A stretch of 64,000 nucleotides of DNA from Ahaetulla prasina. Lineage: Eukaryota; Chordata; Lepidosauria; Squamata; Colubridae. The DNA is taken from NCBI RefSeq assembly GCF_028640845.1, contig NC_080539.1:372678233-372742232 (forward strand), read 5' to 3'. The position numbers and the translations under genes are program-made. A model generated the notes under the pieces. It had not been told where the DNA came from and did not search any database. It worked only from the letters and a program-made list of their open reading frames with translations. Of the stretch, positions 38,503-49,379 are shown in pieces (within the stretch, counting starts at the first letter, position 1; the number at the start of each line of letters is the position of its first letter).

Positions 38503-39180
38503 TCAACAAGCTAAAACAGTTCTAGGCTGCATCAACAGAAGGATAGAATCAAGATCACGTGAAGTGTTAGTGCCACTTTATAATGCCTTGGTAAGGCCAC
38601 ACTTGGAATATTGCATCCAGTTTTGGTCGCCACGATGTAAAAAAGATGCTGAGACTCTAGAAAGAGTGCAGAGAAGAGCAACCAAGAGGATTAGAGGACA
38701 GGAGGCTAAAGCACATCAAGAACGGTTGCTAGAATTGGGTATGTCTAGTTCTAGGTCGACAGCCTTAAACACTCAGAGCCATTTGGACCCGTTTCCCACA
38801 GAAAAGAAAACACCGGGAGCCACAAAAACCCTTCCCGTGCCTGACTATTTCCTGAGCGGCCACAAAACGAGCATATGTAGTTGAATTAAACATTCTCCTT
38901 TCTTCTGAAACTTTTCTTTTCTTGGATTTATCCATGGTTGGACTACCGGGAGTCGAAAAAGCTCAATAAATCACGTAGCGGGTGGGTGTCGCACATTGGT
39001 AGTTGTGATGCATATTTTGAGCCACAGGGAGCCACAGCAGAGGGGTGAAAGAGCCACATGCAGCTCTGGAGCCGCAGGTTGCTGACCCCTGGTCTAGTTT
39101 AATGAAAAGGAGGACTAGGGGAGACATGATAGCAGGGTTCCGGTATCTCAGGGGCTGCCCCAAAGAAGAGGGAGTCAAGT
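38503..39180 (+). mobile_element. CR1 fragment, plus, split by a hAT-like element
   Basis: 38503-38750 encodes CR1 ORF2 ([19 protein letters not shown]). It resumes at 39092 (TTTAATGAAAAGGAGGACTA) to about 39180. The interruption is flanked by GTCTAGTT duplications. Confidence 0.88.
38751..39091. mobile_element. hAT-like element with perfect 8-bp target duplication
   Basis: Flanked by GTCTAGTT at 38743-38750 and 39092-39099. The right end GCAGGTTGCTGACCCCTG is a typical Charlie-like hAT end; the left end CTAGGTCGACAGCC is diverged. GAGCCACATGCAGCTCTGG near the right end resembles known Charlie internal sequence. Confidence 0.8.
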
Positions 39181-39440
39181 ATGACAAATTCCTTGTGTGT
39201 CCAATCACACTTGGCCAATAAAGAATTCTATTCTATTCTATTCTATTCTATTCTATTCTATTCTATTCTATTCTATTCTATTCTATTCTATTCTATGACT
39301 ATCATTAAGTGTTGTAAGTGTTGTACCTTGATGAGGGTATCTTTTCTTTTATGTAAACTGAGAGCATATGCACCGAGGACAAATTCCTTGTGCGTCCAAT
39401 CACACTTGGCCAATAAAGAATTCAATTCAATTCTGTTATG
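39180..39440 (+). repeat. Two AATAG-family retroelement ends with (ATTCT)n
   Basis: GACAAATTCCTTGTGTGTCC and GGCCAATAAAGAATTCT then about 13 ATTCT units (39226-39297). A second copy 39320-39440 ends GGCCAATAAAGAATTC AATTC. Confidence 0.85.
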
Positions 39441-39958
39441 TCTTTGCAAGCCGTCTTTGAGTCTCCATGGGCGAGCAGGCGGCAGTCTAAATGTTCTCAA
39501 TAGATAAAAACAAAAAGTAAATAAAAGTTCCTGAGGTTGATAAACGCTGCACTAAAAGAAAACAAAACTAGGTTAGGGATTAGGGCAGAGTCCAGATCTA
39601 AGATCTAGGCCCTTAAAATGTGATTTTCTCAGATTTAATCCAAGTTCTGATTGCTTCACTCCATTACAATCCCTTGCCAACTGCAAGGGATATCTTACTT
39701 GTCTGCGTGTTTTGTTTTGTTTTTAAATCAGATCTGGTTTATTTGATAAGGAAATCTCCACCCCCCCAAACACACCCTCTCTTTCATCAATACTTCAAAC
39801 ACACTCCAGGAAGAAAGGGACGGAAATCTGGGCCATTGCATAACTGTTTTGAAAAAAAAAATGCAATCGGGGATCTTTGTAGCAAGGAGCCACCTACTCC
39901 GAAAGGATTTAAACATCCCAGCTGCCTCCAGACACTGCAAAAAAATAATAATAATTAA
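39441..39958. other. Intron 1 sequence, unassigned
   Basis: AT-rich DNA with short frames. No recognised feature. Confidence 0.4.
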
Positions 39959-40205
39959 TTACCGGGTTTTCCCGAAAATAAGACCCAACTGGAAAATAAG
40001 CCCTAGAATGGATTTTCAGGGTGTTCGTAATATAAGCCATATCCCCAAAATAAGCCCCAGTTAAGATCATCAACCAAGATGGACACATTTAGTACCATAT
40101 TTCTCAGAAAATAAAGACCTAACCGAAAAATAAGCCCTAATGAGTCTTTTTTGGAGCAAAAATTAATGTAAGACCCGGTCTTATTTTTTGGGGAAACACG
40201 GAAAT
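39959..40205. mobile_element. TA-ended MITE fragments (AAAATAAGCCC family)
   Basis: TACCGGGTTTTCCCGAAAAT, AGACCCAACTGGAAAATAAG, and right end CTTATTTTTTGGGGAAACAC. A second inner left end TACCATATTTCTCAGAAAAT (40093) suggests two overlapping copies. Same family as 5893-6449. Confidence 0.65.
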
Positions 40206-40532
40206 TCTGGACCAAGATGTAAACAACGATTATGGACCAACTCCACCAACGCAAAACTTCCACTTCCTGTGATATCATATGGAAGGGTAAGAAAATTGCA
40301 GCAAAGACGCAACTGCCAAGCGGGTTGCAGTTACACACAAAGCTAGAAAAACCCGTTTTGCGTTTCTGGTGTTTGTAAACAGCTGCTTGTAGATGTTCTT
40401 TTCCACAACGCCCCGATTTTGTTCTTCCTGCAAACCATTTATTTTAAAACAACGGTTAAAATCGGGGGAGTTATCCTCGCCGTTCACCTATTGAAAGCAA
40501 TGTGCTTTTCTGTTCTTGCCAATCTCTTTGCC
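40206..40532. other. Intron 1 sequence, unassigned
   Basis: Mixed composition, no feature I can support. Confidence 0.4.
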
Positions 40533-40667
40533 CAGGGGTCTGCAAACTTGGCTCTTTTAAGACTTGTGGACTTCAACTCCCAGAGTCCCTCAGCCAGCAA
40601 AGCTGGCTGAGGAACTCTGGGAGTTAAAGTCCACAAGTCTTAAAAGAGCCAAGTTTGCAGACCCCTG
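40533..40667. mobile_element. Palindromic MITE with 8-bp target duplication
   Basis: CAGGGGTCTGCAAACTTGGC / GCCAAGTTTGCAGACCCCTG with flanks TCTTTGCC (40525-40532) and CCTTTGCC (40668-40675), 7 of 8 matching. Confidence 0.88.
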
Positions 40668-40675
40668 CCTTTGCC

Positions 40676-41104
40676 TTTTAGGTTTCATTCTGCAACGTGA
40701 ATAGAGGAAAGGTGGCACGGAGGGAAGAGGAAAAAAAGTTACACAGGATTTAAAGGAGAGAGATGTAGCTGGAATTTCACAGCAAGGTGGCTGGCCCTCA
40801 TCTTTACAACCGAATAAAAGGAGGGTGGGTTGTTGGGGTGTTGTTTTTTTTGCAATCCTCTCTTCGAAGTGGACTTGGTACCCTTGTTTTTTAACGAGGC
40901 TTTTGCAAGAATCAACAGCCTAACCGACCAGTTTGTTAAATTAAAATATTGGTTGCTTAACCAACCAATAGCTCAGGAATTTGGGACAGTGTGTGAAATG
41001 TTTGCTTGTTTGTTTTTTTTCCTTATTGCCAGATTAAAATTCAGAAAAGCTTTCTGGTGCCTAGATCCATGGGTCACATTCGGTAAACAAGCCCAAAAAT
41101 AAAA
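40676..41104. other. Intron 1 sequence, unassigned
   Basis: No repeat recognised. A 90-codon plus frame at 40830-41102 has no recognisable domain. Confidence 0.4.
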
Positions 41105-41505
41105 CACAGGCAATCCTTGACTTACAACCGTTCCCTTAATGCCCATTTGAAGTTACGACGGCACAGAAAAAAAAGCGACGTAGGACCCGTTTTTCCCATT
41201 TTACAACCATTGCAGCCTCCCCGGGGGTCATATGATCAAAATTTGGGCACTTGCCAACTGGCTCGTATTTATAACGGTTGCAGTGTCCCGGGGTGGGGTG
41301 GGGGGGCATCAAGTGATCCCCTTTGGTGACCTCCTGACAAGCAAAGTCAGTGGATTCACTGGGTCATGTGATGGTGGGACGCTGCAAAAGGGGTGTAAAT
41401 GTCGCCGTGACAGAAGTGTGTGTGCGTGTGTGTGACCACGAGAGGCCAAGTAGTAAGTAGCAGGCCTGTCGTAACTTGGAATGTTCACTGAGTGACCAAG
41501 GACTG
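41105..41505. repeat. TCCTCGACTTA-family repeat
   Basis: CACAGGCAATCCTTGACTTA at left, GAAGTTACGACGGCACAG, GGGTCATATGATCAAAATTT inside, GTCGTAACTTGGAATGTTCA and GTGACCAAGGACTGT at right. Confidence 0.7.
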
Positions 41506-41507
41506 TA

Positions 41508-41602
41508 CCCTAAAATGAGCCCCATATGTTGGAAATGTAAAGAGAAAAGAAGGAACATGCTATCATATGTGGTGGTCCTGCCCTGAGGCTCGAAAATATT
41601 CA
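41508..41602 (+). pseudogene. L1 ORF2 C-terminal fragment
   Basis: Encodes Ile-Cys-Trp-Lys-Cys-Lys-Glu then, after a one-base shift, Cys-Tyr-His-Met-Trp-Trp-Ser-Cys-Pro, the Cys-rich motif typical of the L1 ORF2 end. It directly abuts the LTR at 41603. Confidence 0.7.
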
Positions 41603-42119
41603 ATTCAGCTAAATTAAAGCAAATTCCTCCCAACACAAATTCCTCAGTCCTGTCGCCAACCTTGGTCCAATTAGGCAAACTGCCAAAGGCCTTTCTTGGC
41701 AAAAGTTCAAAAGACGTCGCTACGAAACAAATGCAACAAGACGAAGCTATCAATGTTGTTTTCCGGCAGAGAACCCAAATGCTGTTGCTGGTCTTTTAAG
41801 CCTTATGGGAGGGGCCAATCATCTCTTGGCTCTACTCCCGAGTCGTGCTCTTTGCTTGAGCTGCTCTTGCCTTCTGGCAGCTCTTCTCATGCGTGCATTA
41901 GGAACAGGCTCCTCCTGTTCCTCTGCCTCACTATTGTCAGCCTCTGGAGGCTCTGGAGTCCGCACTTCACTCCCCGATCGCCCTGGCCCCACCTCAGCCT
42001 CTGACGCAGAGCCCTCATCCAGGCCTTCCCCAGCCTCCAGGACTGGCCCACGTTCTTCCTCACCCTCATTGCTGTCCGACTCCGTTGCCAGCTCTGCAGG
42101 CTTCTGGTGAACCACAACA
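41603..42119 (-). repeat. Solo LTR, minus strand
   Basis: On the minus strand it starts TGTTGTGGTTCACCAGAAGC at 42119, contains AAGAGATGATTGGCCCCTCC and CATAAGGCTTAAAAGACC, and is truncated at its 3' end by the L1 fragment. A minus-strand frame of 179 codons (Glu/Ala/Arg-rich) overlaps it and part of the neighbour and is not a known protein. Confidence 0.75.
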
Positions 42120-42300
42120 CTACCCCATTTTCTGGCTGTCTCAAAACTCTGCTGGACATGGCTAGGAGGTGACCGCTTCCTCCGTGGTCCGAGCCACACA
42201 AATCTGCAAACCCTTTGTAAAGCTGGGGAACATAGCCCCCAGCCATCCAGCCCCCTTTTATTTCCTGGAGTTAAAGGGGGGGGGGGGTGGAATCCAAAAA

Positions 42301-42572
42301 GGGCCTCTGGTGGCTCAGACTGGTAAGACAGTCTGTTATTAACAGCAGCTGCTTGCAATTACTCAGGTTCTAGTCCCACCAGGCCCAAGGTTGACTCAGC
42401 CTTCCATCCTTTATAAGGTAGGTAAAATGAGGACCCAGATTGTTGGGGGGGGGCAATAAAAGTTGACTTTGTACATAATATACAAATGGATGAAGACTAT
42501 TGCTTGACATAGTGTAAGCCGCCCTGAGTCTTCGGAGAAGGGTGGGATATAAATGCAAATTTAAAAAAAATG
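42301..42572 (+). repeat. tRNA-derived SINE (GCCGCCCTGAG tail), plus
   Basis: GGGCCTCTGGTGGCTCAGAC head, GGTTCTAGTCCCACC B-box, CAATAAAAGTTGACTTTGTA body and GTAAGCCGCCCTGAGTCTTC tail. Confidence 0.88.
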
Positions 42573-42944
42573 TAGGTCTCTTCTCCAAGCATTCTCGTTT
42601 TCCAAACTGGCGATCAGACGCTTCCAGCAGGTAAGAAAGGACAGATGGTTTAGTTCATCCGTTCCTTCGCGCGCACGCACGCACACAGACCTAGCAAAGA
42701 TGAGGTTCGTGCTGAGAGGAGGAGGAGGAGGAGGAGGAGGAGGAGGAGGAGGACAAGGCAAGTAAACAATTGGGAGCCATCTGTTGTTCCACCGGCGGCC
42801 CACTCTTCAAATCAAATCCAGGCAGCAGAAACAAAAGATGGCAAATTAGATTCTGCAGCGGGGGGGGGGGGGGGACACAGGGAAGAGCCACGGGATGACG
42901 GATGGGGAGCATCTGTCTCAAGCCTAAAGCCAACAGCCATCTTC
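42573..42944. other. Intron 1 sequence with short microsatellites
   Basis: (GGA)n at 42718-42752 and a G13 run near 42860. (CGCA)n near 42669. Otherwise unassigned. Confidence 0.5.
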
Positions 42945-43800
42945 CACGAAGAGGAGGGGGTCGAAGCTATTCTCCGAAGCACCTGAAGGCCGGACAAGAA
43001 GCAACGGACGGAGACTCGTCAAGGAGAGAAGCAACCTGGAACTAAGGAGAAAAATTCCTGACAGTGAGGACAAATTCACCAGTGGAATACTTTGTGAGTG
43101 TCCCATCAGTGGAGGTTTTGAAGAAGAGATGGGACCACCACTTGTCGGAAAGGATATAGGGCAGTGATGGCTAACCTTTTCGCCTTTGCGTGCCAGGAGA
43201 GGGGCGGTCACGCGTGTGAGTGCCCACACCCATAATTCTATGCACCCTGCCCCCGCGCATGCGCGCAAGACCTCCCCCCCCACTGCCCTCCTCCTGGCAC
43301 GGTGGGACCAGAAGTTGGCAATCGGGCCATTTTCGGCCTCCAGAGGACCTCCGGTGTGGGGGGGAGGCTGTTTTCGCCCTCCCCAGACTACTAGAGAGGC
43401 TCTGGAGGCTGGGGACAGCAAAAAATGGCCCTTCCGGTCCCACCAGAAGGTGGCAAATGGGTCGTTTTCGGCCTCTGCAGGTCCTTCAGGGGGGTGGGGA
43501 AGGCCGTTTTTACCCTCCCCAGACTCCTAGAGAGGTTCTAGAGCCAAGTGAGAGAGAAAAACAGGCCTTCCCCACCACGCCTGAGGGCCTCCAGAGGCAG
43601 GAAACAGGGTGTTTCCCTACTTCTGGTGGGCCCAGAAGGCCCAAAAATCAACTGATATGGCAACGTATGCCACCTCTGGCACATTGTGACACAGGTTAGC
43701 CATCACAGGTATAGGCTCTCCTGCTTGAGCAGGGGGTTGGACTAGCAGACCTTTAAGGTTCCTTTCCACTCTATTCTGATTGATTGATTGATTGATTGAT
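42945..43800 (+). mobile_element. CR1 3' end with hAT-like insertion
   Basis: ORF2 C-terminus (GTCGAAGCTATTCTCCGAAG, AAGGAGAAAAATTCCTGAC) to 43161. After the insertion the tail GGCTCTCCTGCTTGAGCAGG and GGACTAGCAGACCTTTAAGG runs to (GATT)n at 43780-43800. Confidence 0.82.
43162..43708. mobile_element. hAT-like element (CAGTGATGGCTAACC termini)
   Basis: CAGTGATGGCTAACCTTTTC / AGGTTAGCCATCACAG ends. The flanks ATATAGGG (43154-43161) and GTATAGGC (43709-43716) match at 6 of 8. The interior repeats a CCCTCCCCAGACT(A/C)CTAGAGA(G) module three times. Related to 15657-16094. Confidence 0.75.
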
Positions 43801-43869
43801 CGGTCTGAGGTCTGGGGTCCCAGGTTTGGAGGGGGAATCTCCCTCCCTCTTGCTGAAGTGGTACAGGGC

Positions 43870-44665
43870 TGTGATGGTGAACCCATGGGCACGTGTGCCA
43901 TCGCCAGCTGGTCTTCTGGTTTCTGTTGTGTCTCGTCCGATCTCACCACAGCCGGGGCCTTCTTATCTGCTTCCGAATGCTGAGGAATGTCCTAGCATGC
44001 TTCCCGGCCCCAGCCCTGGCTCCATGCCCAGACAGGCTGAAGAGGAAGAAATACCTCCAGCCCCCAGCTCTGGCTCCATGCCCAGGCAAACGGAGCAACT
44101 AGACCCCTCCCCCTCCTCCACAGCATGTGAGCCTGAGGAAGGTTTATTACCAACAGCTGCCGACTGGAGTGACCCTCGCGTCAGAAGACTTGATAGGCGG
44201 CGGCAACAGAAGGAAGGGAGGGGCAGGCCTGGATAAGTGCTGAGTCATGGAGCCACACCCCATGGCCTATATAAAGGACCTGCTTTCTGGCATTCTCTGA
44301 GTCAGGCAAAGTCTAAACATATCTTGCTGAAGTCACTTTCTGGTCTCCTGCCTGCCCTGAGGACTTTGCTAGGACTTTGGCACAGCTGCAGAGGCACACC
44401 TGATTCGGATTTCCCTGACCCGGCCGTCAGCGGAGGAGTGGGACACGACCGTTTCCAGCGCACACATGTGCACCTGCCAGCTGGTCCTCGCAGATGCCGG
44501 AGCGCCGGAAAACGCCCCGAAAAACAGCCTGAAAAATGGCCTGAAAACAGCCCAAAAAACGGTAAAAAAAGCATGCGCCGGCCAGTTGGTCTTCAGGTTT
44601 CCGCCGCTCTAGCACTCACACATGCACACGCACACGGTCCGGTTTGAGCATTCAGTGCCGAAAAG
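43870..44665. mobile_element. hAT-like repeat split by a solo LTR
   Basis: GGGCTGTGATGGTGAACCCA, GTGTGCCATCGCCAGCTGGT at left. After the LTR, ACACATGTGCACCTGCCAGC, CGGAAAACGCCCCGAAAAAC and GGTTTGAGCATTCAGTGCCG. Confidence 0.55.
43924..44450 (+). mobile_element. Solo LTR, 527 bp, with 5-bp target duplication
   Basis: Starts TGTTGTGTCTCGTCCGATCT and ends GAGTGGGACACGACC. GTTTC flanks both sides (43919-43923 and 44451-44455). CCTATATAAAGG near 44266 is its TATA region. It is homologous to the minus-strand solo LTR at 36478-36999, including GGAGCCACACCCCATGGCC. Confidence 0.9.
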
Positions 44666-44667
44666 GT

Positions 44668-44771
44668 TCGCTGTGGCCTAGAGGTGGAACTCTTGGCTCA
44701 CAATCAGGAGGTTGTGAGTTCGATCCTAGATAGAGGCAGATCTCCTGCTCGGGCAATGGGTTGGACTAGAT
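44668..44771 (+). repeat. tRNA-derived SINE head fused to a CR1 tail
   Basis: CTGTGGCCTAGAGGTGGAAC contains an A-box-like word and GTTGTGAGTTCGATCCTAG a B-box. The following ATCTCCTGCTCGGGCAATGG and GTTGGACTAGAT matches the CR1 3' end. It is a candidate SINE that borrows the CR1 tail. Confidence 0.65.
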
Positions 44772-44886
44772 CACGGGTCTCCAACCTTGGCAACTTTAAG
44801 ATTTGTGGACTTCAACTCCCAGAATCCTTCAGCCAGCTTTGCTTGAAATCCACAAGTCTTAAAGTTGCCAAGGTTGGAGACCCCTG
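44772..44886. mobile_element. Palindromic MITE, diverged
   Basis: CACGGGTCTCCAACCTTGGC and GCCAAGGTTGGAGACCCCTG. No clear target duplication remains. Confidence 0.75.
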
Positions 44887-45325
44887 TTTTAGTCAATTGA
44901 ATAAGTGACTCCGGGCAGCTAAAATCCTTTAAAAACAAGTTTAAAAATACAACACACAATCCTGTAAAAATACACCCAAATCATTCGTAAGACACACACA
45001 CACATACACCGGAATAATACAACCCGGGTTGGAAACAGAGGTCAATATCTCTGCAATTAAGGCACAACTTAAATTATCGGGGTGGGGTGTGATGGCCTTT
45101 ATTATGAATCAGACTCAAAGACAAAAATAGCTGAAGACTTGGGAGTTGCAGGAATGAGGAATTGCAGATGGCAAACTGTGGAGGGGAACGATATAATATA
45201 AAAGCTCATCCAGAGGAAAGTGGGAGGCAGAACTTGAAAGGATATCAATTTTGTCTTCTTTGCTAAATAACCGAAATTAACCGGGAAGCCATGGCAGGCA
45301 TCACCATATGACACAATGAAAAAAT
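44887..45325. other. Intron 1 sequence, unassigned
   Basis: Contains a short (CA)n near 44992. No other feature is supported. Confidence 0.4.
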
Positions 45326-46008
45326 GTGTATTTGTGTGAGAGAGATCTTGGAGTCCTAGTGGATAACCATTTAGATATGAGCCAGCCGTGTGCAGCAGCT
45401 GTTAAAAAAGCCAACACAGTTCTGGGCTGCATCAACAGAGGGATAGAATCAAGATCACGTGAAGTGTTAGTGCCACTTTATAATGCCTTGGTAAGGCCAC
45501 ACTTGGAATACTGCATCCAGTTTTTGGTCGCCACGATGTAAAAAAGGATGTTGAGACTCTAGAAAGAGTGCAGAGAAGAGCAACAAAGATGATTAGGGGA
45601 CTGGAGGCTAAAACATATGAAGAACAGTTGCAGGAACTGGGTATGTCTAAGTTTAATAAAAAGAAGGACTAGGGGAGACATGATAGCAGCCTTCCAATAT
45701 CTCAGGGGCTGCTCCAAAGAAGAGGGAGTCGGGCTGTTCTCCAAAGCACCTGAGGATACAACAAGAAGCAATGGGTGGAAACTAATCAAGGAGAGAAGCA
45801 ACCTAGAACTAAGGAGAAATTTCCTGAGAGAACAATTAGCCAGTGGAACTGCTTGCCACTAGAAGTTGGGAATGCTCCAACATTGGAAGTTTTTAAGAAA
45901 ATGTTGGATAACTATTTGTCTGAAGTGGTGTAGGGTTTTCTGTCTAAGCAGGGGGTTGGACTAGAAGACCTCCAAGGTCCCTTCCTACTCTGTTATTCCA
46001 TTCTGTAG
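45326..46008 (+). mobile_element. CR1 (L3-type) 3' end, frameshifted
   Basis: [10 protein letters not shown] and Arg-Pro-His-Leu-Glu-Tyr-Cys are in one frame to about 45530. An extra T in a T-run then shifts the frame, and the later part (Tyr-Leu-Arg-Gly-Cys-Ser-Lys-Glu-Glu) is read at 45617-45862. The tail GGGGGTTGGACTAGAAGACC precedes the GATA array. Confidence 0.9.
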
Positions 46009-46011
46009 ATG

Positions 46012-46085
<74 letters not shown>

Positions 46086-46103
46086 AAAGATAGAGATGAT
46101 AGG

Positions 46104-46179
<76 letters not shown>

Positions 46180-46180
46180 G
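46012..46180 (+). repeat. (GATA)n Bkm-type microsatellite
   Basis: Two long GATA runs (46013-46084 and 46106-46176) with a short interruption, starting right after a CR1 tail. Confidence 0.96.
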
Positions 46181-46245
46181 GTAGACAGATCGTTGGATAA
46201 ATAGATGATGGATGGATGAATATAAAATATGTAATATGTATATAG

Positions 46246-46592
46246 GAGGTGCGATAGCTCAGTGGTTAAAGATGCTTAGCTTGTACAGCTGGACAGCTGA
46301 CAGCAGAGGTTCGAGACCTAAGCTTTGCACAATGGGGTGAACTCCCGTTCCTTGCTTCAGCTCCTGTCCACCTACAGTTCAAAAGCCTGTAAATGCAAGT
46401 AGATGAATAGGTACCACTTTGGTGGGAAGGTAACAGCAGTCTGTGCTGCTTCAGGATAGTCTCATGCTGGCCACATGACCACGGCAATTGTCTCTGGACC
46501 ATGCTGGCTCTCTTGGCCAAGAAGCCAAGATGAGCACCGACTCCACTTAAGAGTCCAATAAATCTGACAGGGAAACCTTTACCTTTTTAAAA
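46246..46592 (+). repeat. Sauria SINE (tRNA-derived, Bov-B-type tail)
   Basis: A-box in GCGATAGCTCAGTGGTTAAA, B-box GGTTCGAGACC (46308-46318), then ACTTTGGTGGGAAGGTAACA, GCTGGCCACATGACCACGGC, GATGAGCACCGACTCC and the end GGGAAACCTTTACCTTTTT. This order and end match the Sauria SINE as I know it. It is the strongest single taxonomic marker for a squamate genome here. Confidence 0.9.
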
Positions 46593-46667
46593 AAAAAATA
46601 CATACATATATTCATATAAAGATGTTTAAAACAGTAGGAGCAGAACGATTCTGGAGCTCATTACAGG

Positions 46668-46850
46668 TAGTCCTCAACTTACGACCACATGGGAACCCAA
46701 CATTTGCCTTGCTAAGCGAGACAGTTGTTACGCTGAGTTTTTTTGCCCCATTTTACAACCTTTCCAGCCACTATTGTTAAGCGAATCACCCGACTGTTAA
46801 GCCCCATGGCCGTTAAGCGAAGCCGCCTTCCCCCATTGACTTGGCTTGTG
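46668..46850. repeat. TCCTCGACTTA-family repeat, partial
   Basis: CAGGTAGTCCTCAACTTACG, AACATTTGCCTTGCTAAGCG and TTGTTAAGCGAATCACCC. Confidence 0.65.
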
Positions 46851-46852
46851 CC

Positions 46853-47772
46853 GAGATGGACAAATTAACAAAGGAAATTAAAGAAAAGGAAGATACAGAA
46901 TATTATGTCATATGGGATAAATAGTACAAGTGGCTGGAGATTAGAAAAAGTGAACAGTGATGAAAGGGGAGAAACAATAACCGTAAGATATCTATAAGGT
47001 AGTGTATAAATTTAATAATTTATACACTATATATAAATAAAATATACACTATATATAAATAAAAATTTATAAATAAAGATAGCGTATACATTTAATATTA
47101 TGGGTGAAAGGAATTATAGGGTAATAAGGGATAATGGGACGAGAAAGATATAAATATTATAAGGGGAAATGGGAGAAAATGTAAATAATAGGAGATCACC
47201 GCTATGAAACAGTCGTAACAAGGGATGAAATGTTAGATTATGTTTGTTAGTTACAATACCCTGTATTCTGTTCTGGGAAGTCTCGGGGGGGGGGGGGGGA
47301 GGGGAAGACTATAAATTGATTGGTTGCCATTGTACAGGAATAATGGTAGAATTAAACAAGTTGGAATGGTGTAAAGTCGGGACCGCTCGGTAACCACTCC
47401 CGAAGGGAAAGGGTAAGGAAAGAGGAGTCAAGAAGGAAGAAAGTAGGTAGGCAGGTGGGTAGGGAGGAAAGAAGGGAGGGAGAAGAAAGGATAGGAGGAG
47501 GAGAAGAAGGAGAAGATAGAGGGTTAGAAAGGATGGTAGTGAGAAGTGGGAAAGAGGAGGGGAAGTAGGAAAGCGAGGAGAAGGTGGTGGGGGAAGTTTA
47601 AGAAGGATGAGAAGGGAAGAAAGGATTAAAGGGGGGAGTGGCAGTCGAGCAGGCCTGATTGAGTATAATTTGAGTATAGGACTGATTGTTGGATAAGTGA
47701 TTGTATTGTACACTGGTCAAATTGTGGGAATTATTATGGAAAAATAAAAATTTTGCAAAAAAAAAAAAAAAG
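46853..47772 (+). mobile_element. L1 LINE 3' end with 3' UTR and poly(A)
   Basis: The left part encodes Ala-Glu-Met-Asp-Lys-Leu-Thr-Lys-Glu-Ile-Lys, then after a TAG Tyr-Lys-Trp-Leu-Glu-Ile, the L1 ORF2 end. A long 3' UTR with a G13 run near 47287 and purine-rich GGAGGAGGAGAAGAAGG block follows. It ends GGAAAAATAAAAATTTTGC and A15. Confidence 0.82.
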
Positions 47773-47804
47773 GGATGAAATGCTCCCGGTTCAGATCAGA
47801 TCAC

Positions 47805-48265
47805 CTGATCCGTTAGCGATGGCAGTGGGTGGTTCGGAGAACTGGTAGCAAAAATCCCTGGCCGCCCCCCCCCCATGCCCAGCTGAGCCGCGAGATCATC
47901 AGAGGGTTTTTTTGAACTTTTAAAAGCATTTTTTCTTCGGCCGAAAAAATGCTTTTAAAAGTAAAATAAAAAAAAGCCTCTGATGATCGCACGGCTCAGC
48001 TGGGATCGTCAGAATCCTTTCAAAGCATTTTTTTTTAACAACCTCTTGGGCCGAAGAGGTTGTAGAAAAAATGCTTTTAAAAGGCTCCTCTGGCGATCCC
48101 AGCTGAGTTGCCTGATCGTCAGAGGCTTTTAAAAGCATTTTTTTTTGGCCGAAGAGGTTGTAGAAAAAAATGCTTTTAAAAGTTTAAAAACAAAAAAAGT
48201 TGGCCATGCCACACCCAGTCATGCCCACAGAACCGGTCGTAACAAATTTTACATTTCACCCCTGG
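47805..48265. repeat. GGTTCGGAGAAC repeat with foldback hairpins, second copy
   Basis: GTTAGCGATGGCAGTGGGTG, then ACTTTTAAAAGCATTTTTTC with its complement (47917-47962), AGAGGTTGTAGAAAAAATGC, and end CACAGAACCGGTCGTAACAA and TTCACCCCTGG. Same family as 22561-22925. Confidence 0.65.
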
Positions 48266-48317
48266 AATGTATGTTATGTTTTCGGTGTTTGTTGTGTTGT
48301 GTTATAAAGAAAAAACT

Positions 48318-48390
48318 GAATGAATGAATGAATGAATGAATGAATGAATGAATGAATGAATGAATGAATGAATGAATAAATAAATAAATA
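48318..48390 (+). repeat. (AATG)n microsatellite
   Basis: About 14 GAAT units followed by (AAAT)n. Confidence 0.95.
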
Positions 48391-48899
48391 AAAGAAATGA
48401 GGGCCAAATTTGAACCGCAAGACTACAGAACCCGCAAGACGGGTTGTCACCTCCATCCCCCACGTGTGGGAGAACTGGACGGATTTATCAGAGGTGTAGG
48501 AGATAATTTAGCAGAGAAGGAATTGCAAGTCTAGCACCTATCCCGAACAAGAGCTGATGTCAAACCAGAAAAGACTACCAACTTAGACAAACTCCGGATT
48601 TTCAGGGGATTAAACCAGATTAAGTCACCTAAGGGCACCACAGCAATCCGACTACTTTCCCGAATGTTTCCAGGGTTTCAGAGGGTGAAACCCAGCAGGT
48701 TCTGACAGGTTCTGGAGAACCAGTAGCGGAAATTTTGAGCAGTTTGGAGAACCGGTAGAGAATGAAGAAAATAATGGAAGTTTGTTCATTATACACATTA
48801 ATTTTATATTTTATAGGCGGCCCAAGACAATATCACTTCATTCATAGTGGCCCAGGCAAGCCGAAAGAGTAGACAACCATGTTCTAAACCAGCAGTCAC
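48391..48899. other. Intron 1 sequence, unassigned
   Basis: GGTTCTGGAGAACCAGTAGC near 48713 resembles the GGTTCGGAGAACCGG repeat end. The rest is unrecognised. Confidence 0.4.
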
Positions 48900-49376
48900 C
48901 AACTGGTAGTCTGTGGACCACTGGTGGTCCGTTAGAAAATTCTGGTGGTCCGCAGAAAAATTATTTGCATTTTTTATATTGCACTAAATCAGGGGTCCTG
49001 AAACTCTACGGCCCCTGGGTTGGATACGTGCAATGAATGCTTGTGTTGCTGCAGAGAGTCTCTTCCTTTGGGGTCTTTTTGTGTGGATTGGAGGGGGGCA
49101 GAAATTCCAACTTGGGGTCTGTTTCAGCCTCCTGGTGGGGGGCTTTGGGCGAAGGCTGGAGGGAAGTGCCGCAGGTGGTGAAGAGCCAGAGGGCCTCGTT
49201 CCAGTGGGACTGCCTCATGGCTTGGAACTGGCTGACCATCTCAGCCCTCTGAGCTTCCAGGCGCCGGTACCTGGCTTGCAGTCCCACAGGCCTTCCCTCT
49301 ACTTGGAAAGCCTATGCTCCTAGTCCTCAGGGAGGTGCTTCTGCTGAGCCTTCCTCTCGGTCAGATCCAATTTGAA
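48900..49376 (-). mobile_element. hAT-like repeat carrying a coiled-coil-like coding fragment, second copy
   Basis: CAGCAGTCACCAACTGGTAG and GTCTGTGGACCACTGGTGGT at left. On the minus strand 49006-49287 is open for 93 codons with Tyr-Arg-Arg-Leu-Glu-Ala-Gln-Arg-Ala-Glu-Met-Val-Ser-Gln-Phe-Gln and a Pro/Lys-rich end (Lys-Thr-Pro-Lys-Glu-Glu-Thr). The same reading, with stops, is at 11450-11880. The right terminus is lost before 49380. Confidence 0.5.
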
Positions 49377-49379
49377 CTG

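Noticed and set aside
41819..42358. 179-codon minus-strand ORF as a host gene
   Set aside because: It lies mostly in an LTR whose other copy (35577-36060) does not keep the frame.
46246..46330. Functional tRNA gene
   Set aside because: A- and B-box words are present, but the head is followed by the Sauria SINE body and no cloverleaf with a proper acceptor stem is evident.
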